DNA of 33,049 nt from Rhodoferax sp. (GTDB lineage: Bacteria > Pseudomonadota > Gammaproteobacteria > Burkholderiales > Burkholderiaceae_C). The notes beneath the pieces are model-generated. The model did not search any database. It saw nothing but the letters and a program-made list of their open reading frames with translations, and was not told where the DNA came from. Position 1 is the first letter of the stretch; the number at the start of each line of letters is the position of its first letter. The DNA is taken from assembly GCA_028292305.1 (NCBI GenBank), contig JAQGMQ010000588.1, positions 1 through 33,049 of the forward strand. The letters run 5' to 3'. Both the position numbers and the translations under genes were made by a program. Below, piece by piece: positions 15,401 to 21,998 of the stretch.

Positions 15401-16395
15401 TAGTGGTGGCCACCGCCAGTTGCGCGGGCTGCCGTCTTGGCCTTCTTGGCGGCAAGATCGGCTTGCTCTTTCGCGTAGTCCTTCGGGTCCAACAAATCGA
15501 ACTGCGTCTGCCAGTCGCCGCCGTGGCTGTCCCCGACGTGGCGCACCTTCTCCACCCGGAACACCTGATTGACCGCGAAACTTTCTAGCTTCACCGGATC
15601 GCCCGGCACGATGGTTGGCTGCAACAGGCTGTTCACCCGCCAGCCGTCATAGTACGGCTTCAAGCCGGCGACGGTCTTCACATGGGGCAGTGCGCCCGTG
15701 GTGGTGTCGGCAACCTTCGCCGTTTCCTTCGCACCCTCGCGTTTACGTTCCGGCGACTTGATCATGCCAGAGGTGGACGAGATGACGATCGCCTGCCGGC
15801 TGGTGGTGCCGTTGCGGGCCACCACCTGCAACGCCTCGTTCTGCACCGACCATTCCAGGCCGGCGCCATCCGTTGCCTTGCGCAGCGCCGTGCGCGCCGG
15901 GCCGTAGTAGCTGAACCCATGCGCCCAAGTGCGATCTGGCGCACTGTCGGGCAGGATCACCGGCAGCCCCATCTGGTTGCCCACGTCTTTGATGATGGCG
16001 TGTGCGCTGGCACCTGCACCCAAGCCCACCGACACCATGGTATCCCGCAACGGCACCTGCCCGTCGTGCATCTCCAGCACGGTCGCCCAATCGGCACCGT
16101 CGCGAACGGTGAAGCCGAACGTCACATTGCCTGACGCCATCAACTGCGCGCCCTGGCTTTCGGTGTATCCGGCATACAGCGCCAGCCGCACATCCGGGGA
16201 TTCCAGCAGTTTCCGTGTCTCGGGTGCGAGGTTGTAGATCGTGACCTTCGACTTGTTCGGCGCTTCCTTCGACGTTTTCTCGATATCGAAGGTGATGCGC
16301 AGGCTCGGCATTCCCGCCTCGCCGCTCGCGATGATGCGCCCGGTGCCGCCAGCAGGCCCGACGATCAGCTTGTAGACGCGATCAAATAACGGCAT
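15400..16395 (-). CDS. Baseplate hub protein (gp27 / gpD-like), 331 aa
   Basis: Hub-like features: an N-terminal VYKLIVGPAGGTG with KVTIYNLAPETRKLLESPD, and a middle IIKDVGNQMGLPVILP then a YYGPARTALRKATDGAGLEW segment. The C-terminal LLQPTIVPGDPVKLES and VFRVEKVRHVGDSHGGDW segment is shared by many myophage hub proteins. The trimeric hub joins tube to spike. The tail is Lys/Ala-rich and ends GGGHH. The ATG at 16395 overlaps the plug gene by 14 nt. No lysozyme domain is fused. Confidence 0.85.
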   Translation of the reverse strand: MPLFDRVYKLIVGPAGGTGRIIASGEAGMPSLRITFDIEKTSKEAPNKSKVTIYNLAPETRKLLESPDVRLALYAGYTESQGAQLMASGNVTFGFTVRDGADWATVLEMHDGQVPLRDTMVSVGLGAGASAHAIIKDVGNQMGLPVILPDSAPDRTWAHGFSYYGPARTALRKATDGAGLEWSVQNEALQVVARNGTTSRQAIVISSTSGMIKSPERKREGAKETAKVADTTTGALPHVKTVAGLKPYYDGWRVNSLLQPTIVPGDPVKLESFAVNQVFRVEKVRHVGDSHGGDWQTQFDLLDPKDYAKEQADLAAKKAKTAARATGGGHH

Positions 16396-16714
16396 CGGCT
16401 ATCTCGGCTGCGCTGGCATACAGCAGCGTCACGTCGCCAGCAGGCAAGGCCGCGCGCGTGATGCTATCGCGCCGGTCGGGCACCACAACCATCAGGTCGC
16501 CGGGGGGCATGCCCTCTTGGCGGTAGCGGCTTAACAGCAGGGTGTCGGGCACGATCACCACGCCCTCCACCAGCGTGTCATGCGATGCAGATTCGACGCC
16601 CAGTGTCCAGAACTCGGCTTCGGAGTTCCAGGCGAAATGGAGGAAGAACGTCTCGCCCTCCAAGTCGATTTCCAGCAAGCTGTCGTTCTGGTCAGGCACG
16701 CCGATGGCGATCAC
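16382..16714 (-). CDS. Baseplate plug-like protein (DUF6983 type), 110 aa
   Basis: A GTG at 16714 overlaps the Dit-like stop (GTGA). Reading from there gives a compact beta protein: IAIGVPDQNDSLLEIDLEG, FFLHFAWNSEAEFWTLGVES and GDLMVVVPDRRD. The LxWN, FWxL and GDLxVVxPD spacing fits the small phage baseplate plug family located between Dit-like and hub genes. The family name is from memory. A longer frame running upstream to 17524 is an artefact overlapping the Dit-like gene. Confidence 0.75.
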   Translation of the reverse strand: MIAIGVPDQNDSLLEIDLEGETFFLHFAWNSEAEFWTLGVESASHDTLVEGVVIVPDTLLLSRYRQEGMPPGDLMVVVPDRRDSITRAALPAGDVTLLYASAAEIADAVI

Positions 16715-17316
16715 TTGGACAGCCCCACGGCCTTGCCGAGTGACTTCAGAATGCTGCCGCCCTTGTCTGCCGTCGCCGCAGCCGGGTCGGTTGCGGTGGC
16801 CTTGCCTGCGGGCGCTTTGGTCGCGCCGGTCTTGGCGGCAACTTTGTCGGCCGGCACGTCCGTCGTTTTCAGCACCACCTTGCGGATCTGAATGAACTCG
16901 GCTTGCACGTCCAGCCACTTGCCGCCCGGCCCTGCGCTGCTGCGGGTCAGGCGGCACGACGACATAGCCATGTTCGGATAGACGCCCAGGCCGGTCACGA
17001 TCGTGATGGGCGTATGCTCGGCGTAGACCTGCTGCAAGGCGGCGATTGCGTCGAGCAATTTGGTTTTGCCCGCAGGTGTGCCGCCGGTTAAAGCGCCGCC
17101 CAGCACCGTTGCCGATGCCGCCGAGACACCGCCTTCGATGGACAGTTTCGGCGCGCCTGGCAGGATCGCATCGCTGATCGGGCTGCCGTCTTCCACCGGG
17201 TATTCCGTGGCGACGCTTGGCAGTTCGATCACTTCGCGCGACAGCGTGTCCAAGCGCAGCGCCGCAATCATGGTGCCGGTCGGGTTGATGCCGAAGATCA
17301 TGTCGAGGAAGGCCAT
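16711..17316 (-). CDS. Dit-like distal tail / baseplate protein, 201 aa
   Basis: The N-terminal half contains EYPVEDGSPISDAILPGAPK and LSIEGGVS (about 38-65), the pattern of Dit-like N-terminal domains (vE.G..i.D.i...p..l.i.G). The middle has LLDAIAALQQVYAEHTPITI and the C-terminal end is Lys/Ala-rich. It sits between the tape measure and baseplate genes, so it probably forms the ring ending the tube. The start overlaps the tape-measure stop (TGATG). Confidence 0.78.
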   Translation of the reverse strand: MAFLDMIFGINPTGTMIAALRLDTLSREVIELPSVATEYPVEDGSPISDAILPGAPKLSIEGGVSAASATVLGGALTGGTPAGKTKLLDAIAALQQVYAEHTPITIVTGLGVYPNMAMSSCRLTRSSAGPGGKWLDVQAEFIQIRKVVLKTTDVPADKVAAKTGATKAPAGKATATDPAAATADKGGSILKSLGKAVGLSK

Positions 17317-19016
17317 CAGTCGCGCCTTCCAAATTCCACACCCGGCGTGGCCAGTTCGAGATCACGGCCGACGCTTTGGCGCAGGCCGCTGCGGGTGCCG
17401 TCAGCGGCAGCAGCAGCCACCGCAGCGGGCGTGTCGGAGGTCGTGGTGATGTTGTTGGTGACGGTGGCGGTGACGTTGGAGTTATTCGTGTTGCCGGCGG
17501 TTGGCACCATTGTGGACGGTGCAATCTTGCCGACGTTCTCGTCCCAGATGGCTTCCTGGCCGGTCATGGTGCGGAACTTGTTGGCGAGGGTGCGAATCCC
17601 GTTCATGGGGCTGAAGTTCAGAATCTTGTCCTGCAACCCGTTCAGCCAATCGCTGGCCTCGCGGATGCTGTCAATCATGGTGCGGATGTCGCGAAGGGTC
17701 GCCTTAACCTCGCCGCCAAGCGTCCATCCCGTGCCCAGGTTGGACAGCGACGGGAACAGCAGGTCGATGCCCTCACCCATCAGGTGGAACATCTCAGTCA
17801 CCGACCGAACGGCTTCCTTCAGGTCGCCTAGCGGGTCTTGGCCGTTCCAGAGTGCCGCCCAGGCATCCTTAATGCCCTCGATCTCAGCTTCGTGGCCGCT
17901 GAACGCCTCGGTGACGTAGGCGGCGAACTCGCGAGCCTTGCCGATACCGTAGTCAACCGCGTCTCCGATCGTGGCTTTCCAGCCGTCGATCTTATCCTTC
18001 CACTCGGCAAACGGGCCGATCAGGTCTTCCGTGACCGACGCCGCACCGCGCATCCACGCCAGCACGTCGTCAATCGCCAGCCCAACAGCGACGATCGCCG
18101 CTACCACGCCGGCCCATGGGGTCAGCAGAAGCCCGACCATGGACGCCATGCGGACAAGCATCGCAACGGCGGCAGGCCCAAACAGTGCGACAAAGAAGAT
18201 GCCGGCCAGGCGCAGCAGGTTGCCGTAGCCACCCACCACGTCGGCCATCTCACGCACGCCATCGACTGTCTCGCGGGCTGCCCACACGATGGCGCGGGCC
18301 ATCCACTCCCAGGCGCCCGTAGCCTTCCCGATATCGTAAACGAGCCGTCCGAACAGTGAATGCACCGTTTCAAACGCACGGGCGAACGTCATCGGCATAT
18401 TCTGGAAACGCTGATTGATTTCGTCCTGCGCCTTCAGGAACAGCGCAGCGAACTTCTCCGATGTCATGGTGCCCGCATGCACCATTTCCATGAACGCTTT
18501 CTTGCCGCCGTCCATGGACTTGGCAATCACGTCCACGGCGCCGGGGATGTCGATCATCAGGGCTTTGAGGTGCTGCATCTGCACCGTGCCCAGCGAGAAC
18601 ATTTCCTCGATCTGGATCATGCCGCGACGTGCGCCGGCAGCCGTGCCACCGCCAAGGGTGCCGAGTTTGGAAATGCTCTCCGTCAGTTGCAGGATCTGGT
18701 CAGTGGACAGGTTCAGACTGGAACCCGTGGTCTTCAACTGCGCGAACAGGCTGCCGACGCCTTCAAACGATGCGCCCGTGGCTTCGGCCTGCTTTTGCAG
18801 CACGTCCATGACGCGGGTCGTCTCGGTCACGCTGTCGGTCACGTTCATCACGCGGCCGGCGATCGTGTTCCACTGGTCGGCCAACTCCATGACGTCATGG
18901 GCGGCTAAAACGGCGGCTAGCTTCGCCAGTAGGCCGTTAAGAGCGCCTTCGAACTTGTTGACGCCGGAAGTGTCAGCGTCATATCTCAGAAGCGTAACGA
19001 GTTCCCGAACGATCAT
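17316..19016 (-). CDS. Tape measure protein, 566 aa
   Basis: This long helical protein sets tail length. Its N-terminal tape-measure-type domain (residues about 40-220) has GASFEGVGSLFAQLKTTG, LSKLGTLGGG-like and EKFAALFLKAQDEINQRF segments. A hydrophobic region (about 266-318) follows, as in most tape measures, and then helical and Asn/Thr-rich segments. It lies just after the chaperone and before the Dit-like gene. At 566 aa it is short for a myophage, implying a short tail. The ATG at 19016 lies 22 nt from the frameshift product's stop. Confidence 0.9.
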   Translation of the reverse strand: MIVRELVTLLRYDADTSGVNKFEGALNGLLAKLAAVLAAHDVMELADQWNTIAGRVMNVTDSVTETTRVMDVLQKQAEATGASFEGVGSLFAQLKTTGSSLNLSTDQILQLTESISKLGTLGGGTAAGARRGMIQIEEMFSLGTVQMQHLKALMIDIPGAVDVIAKSMDGGKKAFMEMVHAGTMTSEKFAALFLKAQDEINQRFQNMPMTFARAFETVHSLFGRLVYDIGKATGAWEWMARAIVWAARETVDGVREMADVVGGYGNLLRLAGIFFVALFGPAAVAMLVRMASMVGLLLTPWAGVVAAIVAVGLAIDDVLAWMRGAASVTEDLIGPFAEWKDKIDGWKATIGDAVDYGIGKAREFAAYVTEAFSGHEAEIEGIKDAWAALWNGQDPLGDLKEAVRSVTEMFHLMGEGIDLLFPSLSNLGTGWTLGGEVKATLRDIRTMIDSIREASDWLNGLQDKILNFSPMNGIRTLANKFRTMTGQEAIWDENVGKIAPSTMVPTAGNTNNSNVTATVTNNITTTSDTPAAVAAAAADGTRSGLRQSVGRDLELATPGVEFGRRD

Positions 19017-19038
19017 GCAACGAACGCCTCGGGTTTAT

Positions 19039-19676
19039 TCACTGACGGCGCTCAGATTGCTGCCTTTCGGCGCAAGCCTGCATGTCCATCAGCGAGCATA
19101 TTTTCATGAGGTCTAGTAGCGTGGCATCGCCGTTTTTGACCTCGGCTAGCGAAATATGGCCCGCCATGATGGGTCGCCACACTAGCAATTCAGCCGATAG
19201 TTCGTCGTCTAGTTTGCCAGGGACATGGCCGTGCGGTCCTTCAGGGCCAACCCAATACGGCTGACCCCGGCGGTAAAAACCTTGGCGTAGTTCACCACCA
19301 CGATCTGAACCAGCAGTTCCACCATTTCGCCAACATCGGCAAACACGCGGTTCTGCACGCCCTCGGTCAGCTTCACGGCATCGCCTGCGCCATCGGCCTG
19401 CACGAACACGTATTCCGGGTTCAGGAGCATGCGGGCGAGGCTGGTGAGGGTCTTGCCATCGAGGCTGCCAGATGCCTGCGTGACGGCCGCTGTGAACGCC
19501 TGCGTGGCCGTGTCCACGTCGCTGGCGCCGCGCACCTGGGACAGCACAGACGCCATCGGGCCAAGCAGGTGCTTCTGCAAATCGCCTAGCACTTCCAGCG
19601 ACTTCAGCGGCTCGAAACGCTTGATGGTGAAAATGTTGTCACCGATCTCGACCGTCTCGCGGTTTGCCTGCGCCAT
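19039..19676 (-). CDS. Tail assembly chaperone, -1 frameshift product (GT-type), about 212 aa
   Basis: This is the inferred extended form of the chaperone gene. After 134 codons of frame 0, a -1 slip at GGTTTTT (19275-19281) switches to a frame open until TGA at 19039-19041. The added 78 residues (YRRGQPYWVGPEGPHGHVPG, then KLDDELSAELLVWRPIMAGH, ISLAEVKNGDATLLDLMKIC and on) look like genuine protein, not random translation. They fill the otherwise empty gap before the tape measure gene. Frameshifted chaperones that bind the tape measure are a conserved feature of long-tailed phages (lambda G/GT). The exact slip site is inferred. Confidence 0.75.
19209..19676 (-). CDS. Tail assembly chaperone, frame-0 product, 155 aa
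   Basis: A small protein encoded between tube and tape measure, beginning AQANRETVEIGDNIFTIKRF, with EPLKSLEVLGDLQKHLLGPM and a helical rest, ends at TAG 19209-19211. Position, length and the RETVEIGDxxFxIKRF opening fit the tail assembly chaperone (G-type) of phages with DUF3277 tube and DUF3383 sheath proteins. It coats the tape measure before tube polymerisation and is absent from the virion. The ATG at 19676 abuts the tube stop. Confidence 0.82.
   Translation of the reverse strand: MAQANRETVEIGDNIFTIKRFEPLKSLEVLGDLQKHLLGPMASVLSQVRGASDVDTATQAFTAAVTQASGSLDGKTLTSLARMLLNPEYVFVQADGAGDAVKLTEGVQNRVFADVGEMVELLVQIVVVNYAKVFTAGVSRIGLALKDRTAMSLAN
19275..19281 (-). promoter_or_regulatory. Candidate -1 ribosomal slippery site GGTTTTT
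   Basis: In frame 0 this reads AAG GTT TTT ACC. A -1 slip leaves the A-site codon re-pairing perfectly as TTT, and the P-site imperfectly. Downstream, TGGCC and GGCCA can pair as a 5-bp stem. The site lies in the overlap of both open frames. It is a non-classical heptamer, so an adjacent site cannot be excluded. Confidence 0.55.
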
Positions 19677-20114
19677 TTAGCTGACCTCACCGAATACGAG
19701 GCTGGCGAGCGTCTGCTGCACCGCCGTGATCGTCCAAGCGCGGGTGCCGACTTCCTTGCCGAAGCCGGCCTCTGCCGCCTTGGTGATCCAGGCTTGGCCG
19801 GCAAAGAACAGCATGCCGCCCAACAGGTCTTCGATCGCGAGCGGCACAACGCCGGAACCGGATAGCTTGTCCACGCGGTAGAGGGTGGAAAGCACCTGAT
19901 TGGATAGGCTGGTCTGCTGCAACGTGATCACCACGGTGACGCGGGGATCGTTGCTCATGGACCGGGCGACCTCGCCGTCCGCACCAGCCTGCGAGGCAAC
20001 ACCTTCAGTCATCTCAGTGACGGTGACAAAGGTGCCGTCAGCAAAGCCGCTGATCGGAAAGCCGCCGACGCTGATCAGCACCTTTGATGCGTCGTAAGTC
20101 CTAACTTCGGGCAT
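19677..20114 (-). CDS. Tail tube protein (DUF3277), 145 aa
   Basis: The DUF3277 pattern is clear: VRTYDASKVLISVGGFPISG, TVTEMTEGVASQAGADGEVA, RSMSNDPRVTVVITLQQTSL, then SNQVLSTLYR and a GTRAWTITAVQQTLASLVFG end. This family forms the hexameric inner tube of contractile tails with DUF3383 sheaths. The gene sits directly after the sheath, with ATG at 20114, and its stop adjoins the chaperone start. Confidence 0.92.
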   Translation of the reverse strand: MPEVRTYDASKVLISVGGFPISGFADGTFVTVTEMTEGVASQAGADGEVARSMSNDPRVTVVITLQQTSLSNQVLSTLYRVDKLSGSGVVPLAIEDLLGGMLFFAGQAWITKAAEAGFGKEVGTRAWTITAVQQTLASLVFGEVS

Positions 20115-20125
20115 GATCGCGATCC

Positions 20126-21481
20126 TTACGACAAGCTATAGGAAAGAGTTCCGCTAATGTTTGCGGCATGGATCGCGCCCGCCAGGCGTGCGGTGAATGA
20201 GATGTCGTTCAGCACGCGGTTGGCCTTGTCGTTGAACGACACGTCAGCCGACAGCGGCAGAGACAGCGTGTAGCTGCGGATGATGCGGTTGCTGCTGTCG
20301 AGTTCCTCCGGCGCGATGCCGCCGCGGGCCACGCCCTGATCCAGCGCACCGCGAACCATCGCGCCGACCATGCGAATGCCCACGTCATCGTAGGGAATAC
20401 GGTTGTCCACCATCAGGCCGAACACGCGCACCTTGATCTCTTCTTCCAGCCAGTCGCGGAAGCGAATCACGTCGATCCACTCGCCGCCTGCCACGCGGCC
20501 GTTCTGTGTGATGGCAACGTTCCTGAAGCTCTCGAACGTGTTGCCGTTCTTGTTGAACACGTTCAGGGCGGTGCCTTCGGCCAGCACGTCGGCGTTGATC
20601 GCGGCCAATTCCTGATTGGCCCACGTCTCTTGGCCGGGGTATTTGGTGAACGATTTCGACATGATCGCCGCCTCGGGGAAGTCGCTGACGGCGAGCGGGT
20701 GATACCACCACGCGGTGCGGAAGAACTGGCCGTTCTTGAGCAGATATCCGGTGTCGGTGATGCTGCCGCTGTTGGCCGCGTTGATGTCGGCCACGGAGGT
20801 GACGAACAGCTTCTTCGCGGCTTCGGCCCAGGCGGCAACGGCCAGCACGGTGGCCTGCGTGCGATCGGGCACCACCAAGCCATACCAGCCGTTATTCGCG
20901 CTCTTGCAGGCTGCCAGGGCGATCGTGGCTGTCTCGGTGACGGTCTTTGCACCAAGCGTCAGGTTCGTGGTCACAGGCTTGACGCTGAACGCAGCGCCAC
21001 TGGTGTTGGGCGCGATCTTCAGCGAGCCGGAAACGTTGGTGCCGGTGAAAGGAACGCCAGCGTTGCCCATGGCTGCAATCAGGCCAGTGACGACACCCGA
21101 CGCGCCGGCAACCGTGGCGGTGAAACTGACCGCTGCCGTGGTGGCGCTGCCGTTGACGTTGTAGCCCATGAGCATGCTGAACGTGTCGCCGGCGTTCACG
21201 CTGCCTGGCACGTTCAGCGTCACGTCATCCACCGACTGGCGTCCGATGAACACCTGCCGCACGCATGGGGTCTGCGAGAACGCATCCCGCACGGCCAGAT
21301 ACATCGGGTCATTCTCGTCCATACCCAAGTCCAGCAGATCGTCGGGGCTGGTCACGACCATCACGCGGGCGAGGTCCAGAACGTGCGGGCCGAACACCAT
21401 CATATCGCTGAACGACTGCTGCGCGATCGCTGTCGTGCGCAGCGCAATCGTTACATTAACGATGCGGTCAATGTTGGCCAT
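20126..21481 (-). CDS. Contractile tail sheath protein (DUF3383), 451 aa
   Basis: DUF3383 sheath features: the start MANIDRIVNVTIALRTTAI, then FSDMMVFGPH, QVFIGRQSVDDV, a variable surface domain (about 105-190), WYGLVVPDRTQATVLAVAAW, and the well-conserved C-terminal part (QTWANQELAAINADV-like; NVFNKNGNTFESFRNVAITQ; GGEWIDVIRFRDWLEEEIKV; ADVSFNDKANRVLNDISFTA). The start at 21481 (GGAGA upstream) overlaps the neck terminator by 14 nt and removes a 16-residue unconserved extension. It polymerises around the tube and contracts at infection. Confidence 0.95.
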   Translation of the reverse strand: MANIDRIVNVTIALRTTAIAQQSFSDMMVFGPHVLDLARVMVVTSPDDLLDLGMDENDPMYLAVRDAFSQTPCVRQVFIGRQSVDDVTLNVPGSVNAGDTFSMLMGYNVNGSATTAAVSFTATVAGASGVVTGLIAAMGNAGVPFTGTNVSGSLKIAPNTSGAAFSVKPVTTNLTLGAKTVTETATIALAACKSANNGWYGLVVPDRTQATVLAVAAWAEAAKKLFVTSVADINAANSGSITDTGYLLKNGQFFRTAWWYHPLAVSDFPEAAIMSKSFTKYPGQETWANQELAAINADVLAEGTALNVFNKNGNTFESFRNVAITQNGRVAGGEWIDVIRFRDWLEEEIKVRVFGLMVDNRIPYDDVGIRMVGAMVRGALDQGVARGGIAPEELDSSNRIIRSYTLSLPLSADVSFNDKANRVLNDISFTARLAGAIHAANISGTLSYSLS

Positions 21482-21998
21482 TGGTAATAATCTCCACGGT
21501 GACGTGCGCAGGAATGGAGGTGCTGACACCGCCGGTTATGGTGCCGTCGATGTTGACGGTTTCGATCAGGCCCACGTCGTCGGTGCTGGCCTGTAGGCGC
21601 CGAATGCCAATTTCGAGCATGCCGCGTGGTTCGTGGAATGCCGTGTCAAGTAGCGCCGTGATGTTCTGCACACCGCCGTGGTCCAGCACCGCAAGATTGA
21701 GCCGCGTGGCCACGTCGATGGTGGTCTGCCAGCGCAGGCGTTGCTTCAGCGTCTCCAACAGATCCACAGCGCCGACGCCGTAGCATTGGATTTCCAGCAC
21801 CACTTCGCGGTGGCTGCGGACAAGCTGAAACCCCGCCTCGTCCACGGGTTCGTAAATCTCGTGTTCCGGCCCGGTGCTGGTGCCCAAGCGTAGCGCCATG
21901 AACGGCTTCACCGGCTGCGGTGCGTCTTGCTCTGCCCACACGACGGCACACCCGGCAGCGGGCGCTACCAGGGCATACACGTCAGCAGCGAAGGGCAT
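21468..21998 (-). CDS. Neck / tail terminator protein (gp12-like), 176 aa
   Basis: Phage neck terminator family features are present: the start MPFAADVYALVAPAAGCAVV, WAEQDAPQPVKPFMALRLG (about 21-39), LVRSHREVVLEIQCYGVGAV (the strand pairs of a terminator ring) and a C-terminal VGLIETVNIDGTIT. It caps the tail and joins it to the head connector. The ATG at 21998 overlaps the LamG-repeat fusion stop (TAATG). The next gene is the sheath, exactly the expected order. Confidence 0.85.
   Translation of the reverse strand: MPFAADVYALVAPAAGCAVVWAEQDAPQPVKPFMALRLGTSTGPEHEIYEPVDEAGFQLVRSHREVVLEIQCYGVGAVDLLETLKQRLRWQTTIDVATRLNLAVLDHGGVQNITALLDTAFHEPRGMLEIGIRRLQASTDDVGLIETVNIDGTITGGVSTSIPAHVTVEIITNGQH

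Noticed and set aside
16382..17524. 380-codon frame through the plug gene
   Set aside because: Its first two-thirds lie out of frame over the Dit-like gene and tape-measure end; only the part from GTG 16714 looks like protein.
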